Assembly: GCA_947561715.1 (NCBI GenBank)
Contig: OX387199.1
Location: forward strand, 4,593,001-4,657,000
Direction: 5' to 3'
DNA: 64,000 nucleotides
Origin: Ascidia mentula
Lineage: Eukaryota > Chordata > Ascidiacea > Phlebobranchia > Ascidiidae
This document shows positions 45,148 to 57,933 of the stretch, one piece after another. How positions within the stretch are numbered: position 1 is the stretch's first letter; each line of letters begins with the position of its first letter. The translations under genes and the position numbers were made by a program. The notes beneath the pieces were generated by a model that saw only the letters and a program-made list of their open reading frames with translations, searched no databases and was not told where the DNA came from.

Positions 45148-45911
45148 TTACCAAAATTCATTATCTTCTTCAAGTTTTACTTAAAACGGTTTGTAGCATT
45201 ATCACAGACAACAGCATGTACACTACCACAAGAGTTTCTAAAATCCATGCACATAAGTGTTAATCAATGTTCATTTGAATGCAACTTCAGCTTCAACACC
45301 TTATATTGCGCGACTGTTCCACTTCACCTTAACAAACGACTTGTTTTTGATGCCAAACTGAATCTATTGCATTTGTAATGACTGTGTTTAGTAAGGAGCA
45401 AATTGCACATTTATGCCTTCGAAAGGAACGTTGCATAAAAGCAGGCCCACGTGTTGTCACAACATTACAAGCCGGTGGGAGGCTTAATGCAAACCGCCAC
45501 CAATTCAGAGTTCACGTAGTGTTGACAACGTTTGCACAAGGGTCATGAAAGGACAAAAAAAGAAAGACAGAAACGAATGATCCACCTCTCAATAGTTTGG
45601 ATAAGTAAACATATGTAATCCTTAAATACTTAGCGGGGAGATAGACTTCGTTTGTCGAAACTTGGGTTCATTGGTTTTTGCCAGTGTATGACTTAGTTTT
45701 ATAATATTCCCACTTTTTAAACTCTCCAGTCAAATTGACGACACTTTTGAAACATACGATGTGTATTGTTAATCCGACTGTGGTAATAGAAGTTGTAATA
45801 TGTTTTCAAAGCAACATTTAAATCATAAAACAAGCAAGAACAAAACTTCCAACCTAATTTATCCATTTTTTTTTATTAAAACGAGAAATCCAATACACGG
45901 AGAGTAATTAT

Positions 45912-47220
45912 TCATTTCAACAGAACGAAAATCAACATTCCAACAATGAACCACATGAGGCCACTGAAGGCAATTGAAGTTACACCAGCGCTGGTGGTTT
46001 CGGTTTGAACGGTGGAGGAAACCGTCTTCAGGTCTTCAAGAGTTCTGTTGTTACAGTTGTCGGTTCCACAGCAAGCCGCCTTACAACTGCACATAGAAAT
46101 AAGATGCTCTCACAACGTCATTAAAGTGTTTCTAACCGACGTAGCTCGTAAATTTTGAGCAGGGTCCACCAAATTTATTTCACAAAGGGACGTAAACAAT
46201 TGTGAATGTACTTTTGGAGACCCGGTAACCGTTTAAGACGATATAATTTTAATCGCAATGGTCTCCTTGTAAAGGGGATTTGAAGCAATAAATCCATTTT
46301 ATCGGCATAAAAGGGGAATGTAAAAAAAAAGACAACAGTGCAATAAAATTTAGTGAGAAAAATCAAAACGTCATCTGACAGTGCGGTGTCAATAAATTTT
46401 TGTTGGCTTTCGGTCCAAGCCAAAGAGCGGCACTCGACCCAATCGGTTGTAGCTTGGTGACATCTGATTTAGAACAAATTTTCGTTTTTTTTTTGTTTAA
46501 CTATCCTTGATTAGAGTAAATGAAACCCTTACGATTTTAACGAGGCCACAAGGTCTGGAATGCCTAGTTTCTCAGAAAGGATCATATTTGCGATTTTCAT
46601 GCAGTTTTCTTCGCTTTTTGTGGCATACGAACAGTTGCTTTCGGAGAAACATAGAAATCCACTGGGTTTCCCCACATCAATATCGTTCCAACTTCCTTCA
46701 GCTTTTTGCGAGAAAAAACAAAGTTTAAACGGGTGAATTATTTTGAAAAACAAGCATGGACGTAGATACACAGATTAATTAATTTTTATACCAAAAACAA
46801 CCACTATGGTAAGCATTGTGGAGCCAATAATATGAATTGTGTATAAGCAGCATACCAGCTGCACCGATGAGATCTTTTAGGTCGAAACAGTGACCAATTG
46901 TCTGCATCTTATACACAACTACTAGGCGTGGATAAAATCATTAAAATGGTACAAATTAATTTTCCCCGTTAAATTCAAAAGCACTACATTTGTTACTTTT
47001 GTTGAATATATTTTATCGTAGGTCCTGAATGTGATACTTGCTTACCGTCCAATCTCAGACATCGACTTTCAGAACAGGAGATGCTGTCAAAACTGTCTCG
47101 AGGGAGAAAAATCACATCCAGATCTTTGTATCCGTCATAGCAATTGAGTGCCTCGGTATCGTACATTAAGCCAGCCAGGGCAATAATGACAACCAGCAGT
47201 TTATTAATAACACAGTTCAT
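45912..47220 (-). CDS. Ly6/uPAR three-finger protein, family B1 copy 4
   Basis: Exons on the complement: 47046-47220, 46533-46701 and 45912-46086; 172 aa. Same plan as B1 copy 2, with ten cysteines, CCGTDNCN and the tail FIVGMLIFVLLK. Exon 2 starts like copy 3 (GSWNDIDVG) but ends like copy 2 (GIPDLVASLKS). Intron 1 holds the R3 insertion in the CCGATGA version. Confidence 0.85.
46809..46914 (+). mobile_element. Hammerhead retroposon R3 in intron 1 of B1 copy 4
   Basis: Same 106-bp insert and 12-bp target site. Ribozyme at 46858-46908 with CCGATGA core lesion, GAAA kept, loop ACCAA. Shared lesion with B1 copy 3. Confidence 0.82.
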
Positions 47221-48304
47221 ATTGATATTTATGTGACGCTAACATGCAGTAACCCTGTACAAACGGAAAGTTTAACCAACACAAAGTCGCTTCCGCTTTT
47301 GGTTGTGATCAAATGTCCATGCATCGAGTTTCTAAAACAGCTAAAATTTTGACTCCCACATACAACATAAAAAGCACATCAGGGAGATACAAAAACGTTT
47401 TATATGATATCTCATAGAATCTCCTAATCACATTTACAGATTTTGAAACGAGATTTAAGCTGGTAGAATATTTGGTTTCTTAACGATATGCCACAGTTGC
47501 CTTGTGGTCAATACTTAACTAGTAACTGCATACTAAACATGGAACACGTCTTGCGATCAAAGTACAGCATTCAGTCAAAAACTATCGTTGATCCTTTTGC
47601 CTGGTACACACTTAGCTCAAATATGAAATCCTCTTTGATTGTGGTTCAAATACTTAAAATTGCCACAAAGTTACATACATACAATCAGAAAGCGGAACAA
47701 CACATCTAATTACAAGGGATGCCGCATACTGAAGTAAAAACTAACTTTTCCATTAGCACCCGTTAGTTCTCAACCGGGGCAAGACAGCGTACAATTTTTT
47801 TACCTACTGGAATGCCTTGAGTTACATTTCTCGTTTTTCTGATAAACCGAAAAAACGATCACGTCACGAAATTCAACTGGCTATATATTGTAATTGCATG
47901 CGCGTTGAACGTGATCAATGCAAGCCAAGTCAAAATATACACAACAGCACAGAAATTCGCTTGATGTAGAATGGTTGAAAAACGTCGATTTTGAGAAAAC
48001 TCCATACATTTCTTCGTTGTTTGACAACGTTTATGTTGGTTTGAGTTTTTGCAATCATGCAATTGACTGCATTTGTAATAGCCTTCGGTGTCTTTACTTT
48101 AAAGTGAAACCGTAACTTAACACGAACTAAACTATATGTCGTGAAGTATACCCTGACCTTCGTAGGTTAGCTGATATTCATGTACAGATTTATAGAGTAA
48201 TTATAATAACAACACTCAGCCAAAACAGTAACAATATTGCTAAGAACCTTTGCTCCAACCATCATCACGTGATGTAAAGTGAGATCGTGATGTGAACTCT
48301 CAAA
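47221..48304. repeat. B-array intergenic spacer, short form
   Basis: Nearly base-for-base copy of 37344-38427. The hairpin at 48263-48292 has GAGATCGTGATG in its second arm. No gene supported. Confidence 0.7.
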
Positions 48305-49743
48305 TTAATAAAATGTGATTAACAATAAGATTGAAGCACAAAGCATCAGAAATACTCTTCCGTCCATTTGCAAGGTGTTTCCCGAAGATGTCAAAATGGA
48401 ACTAGGCGCGGTGGCATTCAACAACACGACATGAGCTATGTTGGTCTCTTGGATCGTCACGGTATTGTTGAGCAACGCTGTAACGGTTTGAACGGTGGAG
48501 GAAACCGTCTTCAGGTCTTCAAGCGTTCTGTTGTTACAGTTGTCGGTTCCACAGCAAGCCGCCTTACAACTGAACATAGAAATAAGATGCTCTCACAACG
48601 TCATTAAAGTGTTCCTAACCGACGTAGCTCGTAAATTTTGTACAGGGTTCACCAAATTTATTTTACAAAGGGACGTAAAAAAATGTGAAGCTAATTTTGG
48701 AGACCTGGTAACCGTTTAAGACGATATAATTTTTATCACAATGTCATCTCCTTGCAAAGGGTATTTGAAGCATTAAACCCACTTTATGGGCATAAAAGCG
48801 GAATGTAAACAAAAAGACAACGGTGCAATAAAATTTAGTGGGAAAAATCCAAATTTTATCTGACAATGCGGTGTCAATAAATTTTTGTTGGTTTTCGGTC
48901 CAAGCCAAAGAGCGGCACTTGACCCAATCAGTAGAAGCTTGATGACATCTGATTTAGAACAAATTTTTGCGTAAAACAATGTTTGTTGATATCGCAGCTT
49001 AAACGCTGTTGTTTTTGTTTAACGTATCCTTGACTAGAGTAAATGAAACCCTCACGATTTTAACGACGCAACTAGGCCTGGAATGCCTAGTTTCTCAGAA
49101 AGGATCGTATTTGCGATTTTCTTGCAGTTTTCTTCGCTTTTTGTAGCATACGAACAGTTGCTTTCGGAGAAACATAGAAATCCACTGGGTTTCCCCACAT
49201 CCATACCGTTCCAACTCCCTTCGGCTTTTCTCGAGAAAAGACAAAGTTTAAACGGGTGAATTATTTTGAAAAACAAGCAAGGACGTAGATACACAGATTA
49301 ATTAATTTTTATACCAAAAACAACCACTATGGTAAGCATTGTGGAGCCAATAATATGAATTGTGTATAAGCAGCATACCAGCTGCACTGATGAGATCTTT
49401 TAGGTCGGAGCAGTGGCCATCTGTCTGCATCTTATACACAACCACTATGCGTGGATAAAATCATTAAAATGGTACAACTCAACTTTCCTTTTTAAATTCA
49501 AAAGCACTACATTTGTTACTTTTGTTGAATATATTTTATCGTAGGTCCTGAACGTGATACTTGCTTACCGTCCAATCTCAGACATCGACTATCAGAACAG
49601 GAGGTGTTCTTAAAACTTTCTCGAAGGAGAAAAATCACATCCAAATCTTTGTATCCGTCATAGCAAGTGAGTGCCTCGGTATCGTACATTAAGACAGCCA
49701 AGGCAATAATGACAACCAGCAGTTTATTAATAATACAGTTCAT
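48305..49743 (-). CDS. Ly6 family B1 copy 5 with B2-type tail (hybrid)
   Basis: Exons on the complement: 49569-49743, 49056-49224 and 48305-48569; 202 aa. Exon 3 is the same B1-B2 fusion as in copy 3 (KTVSSTVQT then VTALLNNTVTIQETN, tail MLCASILLLITFY), with the GTGAGG donor. The start of exon 2 (GSWNGMDVG) and the R3 ribozyme version in intron 1 match copy 2 instead. Ten cysteines kept; exon 1 reads LTCYDGY. Confidence 0.84.
49332..49437 (+). mobile_element. Hammerhead retroposon R3 in intron 1 of B1 copy 5
   Basis: Same insert with 12-bp duplication (49320-49331 and 49438-49449). Ribozyme 49381-49431 has CTGATGA intact but GGAG for GAAA, as in B1 copy 2. Confidence 0.82.
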
Positions 49744-51284
49744 ACTGATTTTGATGTGACGCTAACATGCAGTAAACCCTGTACAAACGGAAAGTTTATC
49801 CAACACAACGTCGCTGCCGCTTTCGGTTGTGATCAAATGTCCATGCATCGAGTTCCTAAAACAGCTAAAATTTTGACTCTCACATCCAACATAAAAAGCA
49901 CATCAGAGAGATACAAAAACGTTTTATACTTTTCGCCCTTTGTCTTTACTGCTTATACGACCCCTTTGTCGATTCCCAAAACAATGGTTGTGCTTTCCCA
50001 GTCTGCTGGATTTGGTCGTAAGTGTGCCACACATTTTTGAGCTCGTTAGCACACAAATATTGGCCCTAAAATACCTTAAAACCTTGGTGGTTTTACTAGC
50101 TGCAATAAAACACCGCTTTCTTTAACGATACCTCTGTTGGTTTTCATAGCGCCACACGACATATGCCAGATAGCGAAACTCAAACATTTTGTTTCTATTG
50201 TTGGGTTAAGGTGAAAGCAAAAGCAAAAATTTTTAGGGGGTGCTTTATTGTCTGAATTGCTGTGCTTCCGGAGTTTTGTGCCATTGTAGTTTAAAATGTA
50301 TTCAGTTCGTCTTTCGATTCGCGTAAGGTATGTACATAAATTGACGACACGTCCTTGTTTGAGTAGCAAACAGATGATATCTCATAGAATCCCTTGATCA
50401 CATTTACAGATTTTGAACCGAGATTCAAGCTGGTAGAATATTTGGTTTCTTAACGATATGCCACAGTTGCCTTGTGGTCAATACTTAACTTGTAACTGCA
50501 TACTAAACATGGAACACGTCTTGCGACGCACAGCATTCAGTCAAAAAACTATCGTTGATCCTTTTGCCCGGTACACACTTAGCTCAAATATGAAATCGTC
50601 TTTGATTGTGGTTCAAATACTTAAAATTGCCACAAAGTTACTTACATACAATCAGTAAATGGAACAACAAATCTAATTGCAAGGGATGCCGCATACTGAA
50701 GTAAAAACTAACTTTTCCATTAGCACCCGTTAGTTCTCAACCCGGGCAAGACAGCGTACTCTTTTTTTACCTACTGGAATGCCTTGAGTTACATTTCTCG
50801 TTTTTCTGACAAACCGAAAAAACGATCACGTCACGAAATTCAACTGGCTATATACTGTAATTGCATGCGCGTTGAACGTGATCAATGCAAGCCAAGTCAA
50901 AATATACACAACAGCACAGAAATTCGCTTGTTGTGGAATGATTGAAAAACGTCGATTTTGAGAAAACTCCATACATTTCTTCGTTGTTTGACAACGTTTA
51001 TGTTGGTTTGAGTTTTTGCAATCATGCAATTGACTCTGCATTTGTAATAGCCTTCGGTGTCCTTACTTTAAAGTGAAACCGTAATTTAACACGAACTAAA
51101 CTATATGTCGTGAAGTATACCCTGACCTTCGTGGGTTAGCTGATATTCATGTACAGCTTTATGGAGTAATTATAATAACAACACTTAGCCAAAACAGTAA
51201 CAATATGGCTAAGAACCTTTGCTCCAACCATCATCACGTGATGTAAAGTGACATCGTGATGTGAAGGATTTATACACTCTCAAA
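49744..51284. repeat. B-array intergenic spacer, long form
   Basis: Similar to 28650-30172, including the ACACGACATATGCCAGATAG segment found only in these two copies. Hairpin at 51232-51261. No gene supported. Confidence 0.7.
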
Positions 51285-52807
51285 TTAATAAAGTGTGATT
51301 AACAATAAGAACGAAGCACAAAGCATCAGAAATACTCTTCCGTCCATTTGCAAGGTGTTTCCCGAAGATGTCAAAATGGATGATACAGATGTTGTTTTTG
51401 TTGGCATGGTACTAGTCCTCGAAGTTGTCGAACTCCTTGGAGCTTCGAGAATGCTTGTCACGCTTCGACTGTTGCAGCCGTCTGAGTCGCAACACGCTGC
51501 TTTGCATTTACTGCAATATTAAGGAATTGCACGTTTCGGTTTTGTTCTGACGACAAAACACTAAACTTATCTAGAAATCAATCACGCCATTGCAACAATT
51601 ATAACTAGATAAAAATAAACCACACTATGTATAGCAAAGAATTCAACACCCTGTATTAGACCTCAGGGTATTCGTTCACCCTCTTGAAACATGCTTACAA
51701 TCTTAATGAACAATTTTCATTTGGTGACCCACTAACTTCGAGGAATTACCTGATTTGGGGTGATCGGCTTACCAGCGATGGAACAAAACTATTAAGTGGA
51801 GTTTGTGTAGACTGAATGCAAGCTGCCTGGCTCGATATCCCGATGAAAAGTAAAAAATCTTATCTATCGTATTTTATACATTAGGTTCACTGGCATCGCA
51901 GCCACTTTTTCCAGACAAATCGGAACGAGATATGGAAAATCTTGCTTCCTGAGAGGTTTGAAGTCACGACCCTGGGCATATCGGACCCAAATGGAATTCT
52001 ATGGAAGTTATCGGTTAGTATGGGAAAATACAGTTTGTTGCTGATGCTGCCATGAATATTACTCAATAATTCAAAGTTCCTCTAGCACACAAACTAGTTG
52101 TTTGGATGACGTTTCGGTCGTTATACAAGAGACCTTCACAATAAAACACAGAAATGCTTCATGCGCATGGTCGTGACTTCAAACTTTAACAGGAGCTTCA
52201 TCTAACTTTGATCCAGTTTGGCTGAAATGATCTGGCTACAACACCATTGAATCACTTCCTACTTATATTGGCAACTTATTAACTTTTTTACCTGATTCGC
52301 GGTGAATAGCTTGCCGCATTTGGTACAGTTTGAACAAGCTGTTTGTTTGTTGCTTTAGTGCAAGCTGCGAACCCAGCCATTATAATGGTGCATTGAGCTT
52401 CAGTGTAACAATCCATGGCATAACCGGAAACGGTGTAAAAAAATGCTGCGTGGGCAGTTGCTGCAAAAAAAATCGAGGTTGATGTTGAAAGTTACACTGC
52501 CCGTTTATCGGACATGAGCGCGCACAAAGACATTTTTTTATAATTTTTCATTTGCTGCAAAACAAAATTCAAAGAATTTTTAAACCGTTGCGTTGAAATT
52601 TGGTCGCATATGGAGACAAATACAAAAATCAAGGTCGTACAAACCTTCAACACGCAAACACCTTTTTCCTTGTCCGCATTGCTTGTCGTTTACAGCAGTG
52701 CTGTAGGATCCACCATTGTCCACAAACCCGTACTTGCAGGTCAAGGCGTTCGCACACAACGGGGACAAAAGAAGAAAATGGAAACACAAGCTGGAAATTA
52801 CCCCCAT
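51285..52807 (-). CDS. Ly6/uPAR three-finger protein, family B2 copy 4
   Basis: Exons on the complement: 52645-52807, 52292-52460 and 51285-51510; 185 aa. Signal peptide, ten cysteines and short stalk as in copy 2; tail ends LITLY. Exon 3 has several private changes (for example VTSILEA for VASILEA). Exon 1 and its upstream region are nearly identical to copies 2 and 5, so that part was recently copied or converted. Confidence 0.85.
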
Positions 52808-54327
52808 AAGGTCGCGTGCACAGGTTTGAAGAACAGACAATTCGTTTCTATTGAATATTCTCTCTACCGCCCTCATACAAGCATCAATATCACTGTAAAT
52901 TTGGCATTTCTGCTTTGTATAGAGACTATAACGCCTAACTGTAAGTAAAGTAAATATTTAAAAGTCTGTTTTTTAGCCTTTTATGTTTGTTTTTGAAACG
53001 ATAAAAAGAGGACGTTAAACTGCCCTGTGCCAGAGAGTGTGCCTTAGAGCCCGTGCCCTTTGTCTTTACTGCTTGTACGACAACATTACCGATTCCCAAA
53101 ACAATGGTTGTGCTTTTCCAGTCTGCTGGATTTGGTCGTAAATGTGCCACACATTTTTGAGCTCGTTAGCACACACCTATTGGCCCTAAAATACCTTAAA
53201 ACCTCGGTGGTTTTACTAGCTGCAATAAAACACCGCTTTCTTTAACGATACCTCTGGTGAAAGCGAAAGCGATTGGTGGGCTGCTTTATTGTCTTAATTT
53301 CAGTGCTTCCGGAGTTTTGTGCCATTGTAGTTTAAAATGTATTCAGTTCGTCTTTCGATTCGCGTAACGTATGTACAATAAGTTACGCCACGTCCTTGTT
53401 TCAGTAGCAAACAGATGATATCTTTTTTTTTGAATCCCTTGATCACATTTACAGATTTTGAACCGAGATTTAAGCTGGTAGAATATTTGGTTTCTTAATG
53501 ATAGGCCCACAGTTGCCTTGTGGTCAATGCTTAACCTGTAACTGCATACTAACATGGAACACGTCTTGCGATCAACGAACAGCATTCAGTCAAAAACTAT
53601 CGTTGATCCTTTTGCCTGGTACACACTTAGCTCAAATATGAAATCGTCTTTCATTGTGGTTCAAATACTTAAAATTGCCACAAAGTTACTTACATACAAT
53701 CTGAAAGCGGAACAACACATCTAATTACAAGGGATGCCGCATACTGAAGTAAAAACTAACTTTTCCATTAGCACCCGTTAGTTCTCAACCGGGGCAAGAC
53801 AGCGTACAATTTTTTTACCTACTGGAATGCCTTGAGTTACATTTCTCGTTTTTCTGACAAACCGAAAAAACGATCACGTCACGAAATTCAACTGGCTATA
53901 CTGTAATTGCATACGTGTTGAACGTGATCAATGCAAGCCAAGTCAAAATATACACAACAGCACAGAAATTCTCTTGTTATGGACTGGTTGAAAAACGTCG
54001 ATTTTGAGAAAACTCCATACATTTCTTCGTTGTTTGACAACGTTTATGTTGGTTTGAGTTTTTGCAATCACGCAATTGACTGCATTTGTAATAGACTCGG
54101 TGTCTTTACTTTAAAGTGAAACCGTAACTTAACACGAACTAAACTATATGTCGTGAAGTATACCCTGACCTTCGTAGGTTAGCTGATATTCATGTACAGC
54201 TTTATGGAGTAATTATAATAACAACACTTAGCCAAAACAGTAACAATATTGCTAAGAACCTTTGCTCCAACCATCATCACGTGATGTAAAGTGACATCGT
54301 GATGTGAAGGATTTATACACTCTCAAA
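52808..54327. repeat. Rearranged B-array spacer
   Basis: B2 upstream sequence joined directly to mid-spacer, as at 40225 and 56298. Hairpin at 54275-54304. No gene supported. Confidence 0.7.
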
Positions 54328-56047
54328 TTAATGAAATGTGATTAACAATAAGATTGAAGCACAAAGCATCAGAAATACTCTTCCGTCCATTTGCAAGGTG
54401 TTTCCCGAAGATGTCACAATGGAACTAGGCGCGGTGGCATTCAACAACACGACATGAGCTATGTTGGTCTCTTGGATCGTCACGGTATTGTTGTGCAACG
54501 CTGTAACGGCGGATGACTTTTTTAAAGATGTTGTCGTATATCTTTGGTGGGCTGTGACTGGGTTTCGAGTGGAAATTTTCCGTTCTGGTGATACAGATGT
54601 TGTTTTTGTTGGCATGGCATTAGTCGTCGAAGTTGTCGAACTCCTTGGAGCTTCGAGAATGCTCGCCACGCTTTGACTGTTGCAGCCGTCTGAGTCGCAA
54701 CACGCTGCTTTGCATTTACTGCAATATTAAGGAATTGCACGTTTCGGTTTTGTTCTGACGACAAAACACTAAACTTATCTAGAAATCAATCACGCCATTA
54801 CAACAATTATAACTAGATAAAAATAAACCACACTATGTATAGCAAAGAATTCAACACCCTGTATTAGACCTCAGGGTATTCGTTCACCCTCTTGAAACAT
54901 GCTTACAATCTTATTGAACAATTTTCATTTGGTGACCCACTAACTTCGAGGAAATACCTGATTTGGGGTGATCGGCTTACCAGCGATGGAACAAAACTAT
55001 TAAGTGGAGTTTGTGTAGACTGAATGCAAGCTGCCTGGCTCGATATCCCGATGAAAAGTAAAAAATCTTATCTATCGTATTTTATACATTAGGTTCACTG
55101 GCATCACAGCCACTTTTTCCCGACAAATCGGAGCGGGATATGAAAAATCTTGCTTCCTGAGAGGTTTGAAGTCACGACCCTGGGCATATCGGACACAAAT
55201 GGAATTCTATGGAAGTTATCGGTTAGTATGGGAAAATACAGTTTGTTGCTGATGCTGCCATGAATATTACTCAATAATTCAAAGTTCCTCTAGCACACAA
55301 ACTAGTTGTTTGGATGACGTTTCGGTCGTTATACAAGAGACCTTCACAATAAAACACAGAAATGCTTCATGCGCATGGTCGTGACTTCAAACTTTAACAG
55401 GAGCTTCATTTTTTAAATCTCGTTCCAGCTTGTCAGCAAAACTAACTTTGATCCAGTTTGGCTGAAATGATCTGGCTACAACACCATTGAATCACTTCCT
55501 ACTTATATTGGCAACTTATTAACTTTTTTACCTGATTCGCGGTGAATAGCTTGCCGCATTTGGTACAGTTTGAACAAGCTGTTTGTTTGTTGCTTTAGTG
55601 CAAGCTGCGAACCCTGCCATTATAATGGTGCATTGAGCTTCAGTGTAACAATCCATGGCATAACCGGAAACGGTGTAAAAAAATGCAGCGTGGGCAGTTG
55701 CTGCAAAAAAAATCGAGGTTGATGTTGAAAGTTACACTGCCCGTTTATCGGACATGGGCGCGCTCAAGGACATTTTGTTATAATTTTTCATTTGCTGCAA
55801 AACAAAATTCAAAGAATTTTTAAACCGTTGCGTTGAAATTTGGTCGCATATGGAGACAAATACAAAAATCAAGGTCGTACAAACCTTCAACACGCAAACA
55901 CCTTTTTCCTTGTCCGCATTGCTTGTCGTTTACAGCAGTGCTGTAGGATCCACCATTGTCCACAAACCCGTACTTGCAGGTCAAGGCGTTCGCACACAAC
56001 GGGGACAAAAGAAGAAAATGGAAACACAAGCTGGAAATTACCCCCAT
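54328..56047 (-). CDS. Ly6 family B2 copy 5, long-stalk form
   Basis: Exons on the complement: 55885-56047, 55532-55700 and 54328-54718; 240 aa. Same signal peptide and ten-cysteine domain as the other B2 genes. Exon 3 is 391 nt instead of 226: after PTKTTSVS it continues PERKISTRNPVTAHQRYTTT to SSAVTALHNNTVTIQETN and VVLLNATAPSSIV before the GPI-type tail. The added stalk is Thr/Ser-rich with NNT and NAT glycosylation sites. This appears to be the full-length version; the short forms fit an internal deletion. Confidence 0.86.
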
Positions 56048-57568
56048 AAGGTCGCGTGCACAGGTTTGAAGAACAGACAATTCGTTTCTATTGAATATTC
56101 TCTCTACCGCCCTCATACAAGCATCAATATCACTGTAAATTTGGCATTTCTGCTTTGTATAGAGACTATAACGCCTAACTGTAAGTAAAGTAAATATTTA
56201 AAAGTCTGTTTTTTAGCCTTTTATGTTTGTTTTTGAAACGATAAAAAGAGGACGTTAAACTGCCCTGTGCCAGAGAGTGTGCCTTAGAGCCCGTGCCCTT
56301 TGTCTTTACTGCTTGTACGACAACTTTACCGATTCCCAAAACAATGGTTGTGCTTTTCCAGTCTGCTGGATTTGGTCGTAAATGTGCCACACATTTTTGA
56401 GCTCGTTAGCACACACCTATTGGCCATAAAATACATTAAAACCTCGTTGGTTTTACTAGCTGCAATAAAACACCGCTTTCTTTAACGATACCTCTGGTGA
56501 AAGCGAAAGCGATTGGTGGGCTGCTTTATTGTCTTAATTTCAGTGCTTCCGGAGTTTTGTGCCATTGTAGTTTAAAATGTATTCAGTTCGTCTTTCGATT
56601 CGCGTAACGTATGTACAATAAGTTACGCCACGTCCTTGTTTCAGTAGCAAACAGATGATATCTTTTTTTTTGAATCCCTTGTTCACATTTACAGATTTTG
56701 AACCGAGATTTAAGCTGGTAGAATATTTGGTTTCTTAATGATAGGCCCACAGTTGCCTTGTGGTCAATACTTAACCTGTAACTGCATACTAACATGGAAC
56801 ACGTCTTGCGATCAACGAACAGCATTCAGTCAAAAACTATCGTTGATCCTTTTGCCTGGTACACACTTAGCTCAAATATGAAATCGTCTTTCATTGTGGT
56901 TCAAATACTTAAAATTGCCACAAAGTTACTTACATACAATCTGAAAGCGGAACAACACATCTAATTACAAGGGATGCCGCATACTGAAGTAAAAACTAAC
57001 TTTTCCATTAGCACCCGTTAGTTCTCAACCGGGGCAAGACAGCGTACAATTTTTTTACCTACTGGAATGCCTTGAGTTACATTTCTCGTTTTTCTGACAA
57101 ACCGAAAAAACGATCACGTCACGAAATTCAACTGGCTATACTGTAATTGCATGCGTGTTGAACGTGATCAATGCAAGCCAAGTCAAAATATACACAATAG
57201 CACAGAAATTCGCTTGTTGTGGAATGATTGAAACACGTCGATTTTGAGAAAACTCCTTACATTTCTTCGTTGTTTGACAACGTTTATGTTGGTTTGAGTT
57301 TTTGCAATCACGCAATTGACTGCATTTGTAATAGCCTTCGGTGTCTTTACTTTAAAGTGAAACCGTAACTTAACACGAACTAAACTATATGTCATGAAGT
57401 ATACCCTGACCTTCGTAGGTTAGCTGATATTCATGTACAGATTTATAGAGTAATTATAATAACAACACTCAGCCAAAACAGTAACAATATGGCTAAGAAC
57501 CTTTGCTCCAACCATCATCACGTGATGTAAAGTGACATCGTGATGTGAAGGATTTATACAGTCTCAAA
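56048..57568. repeat. Rearranged B-array spacer
   Basis: Copy of 52808-54327 with a few substitutions; hairpin at 57516-57545. No gene supported. Confidence 0.7.
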
Positions 57569-57933
57569 TTAATGAAATGTGATTAACAATAAGAACGAAG
57601 CACAAAGCATCAGAAATACTCTTCCGTCCATTTGCAAGGTGTTTCCCGAAGATGTCACAATGGAACTAGGCGCGGTGGCATTCAACAACACGACATGAGC
57701 TATGTTGGTCTCTTGGATCGTCACGGTATTGTTGTGCAACGCTGTAACGGCGGATGACTTTTTGAAAGATGTTGTCGTATATCTTTGGTGGGCTGTGTCT
57801 GGATTTCGAGTGAAAATTTTCCGTTCTGGTGATACAGATGTTGTTTTTGTTGGCATGGCATTAGTCGTCGAAGTTGTCGAACTCCTTGGAGCTTCGAGAA
57901 TGCTCGCCACGCTTTGACTGTTGCAGCCGTCTG
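57569..57933 (-). pseudogene. Orphan B2 long exon 3 cut by retrotransposon
   Basis: Long-form exon 3 (DGCNSQSV... to LLLITFH) with intact tail. Its 5' part with CKAACC is replaced at 57933/57934 by retrotransposon sequence, exactly as at 41853/41854. It cannot be spliced to a Ly6 exon 2. Confidence 0.87.

Larger units (their letters stand above)
44670..45152 (+). mobile_element. Hammerhead retroposon R2', tandem (dimeric) form
   Basis: A 483-bp insert between AAAATTCA copies at 44662-44669 and 45153-45160, the same site as R2. It contains the body and ribozyme twice, head to tail. Cleavage sites after 44851 and 45141 define a 290-nt monomer. The difference in length from R2 (291 bp) is one monomer, so the loci differ by gain or loss of one unit. 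Confidence 0.85.
44207..45911. other. Intergenic, with the dimeric hammerhead retroposon
   Basis: Paralogous to 31721-33141. It should contain B2 copy 3 upstream sequence, then R2' (44670-45152), then the 3' flank of B1 copy 4. No protein gene: the 163-codon minus ORF 44644-45135 is the retroposon read in antisense. Confidence 0.6.
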
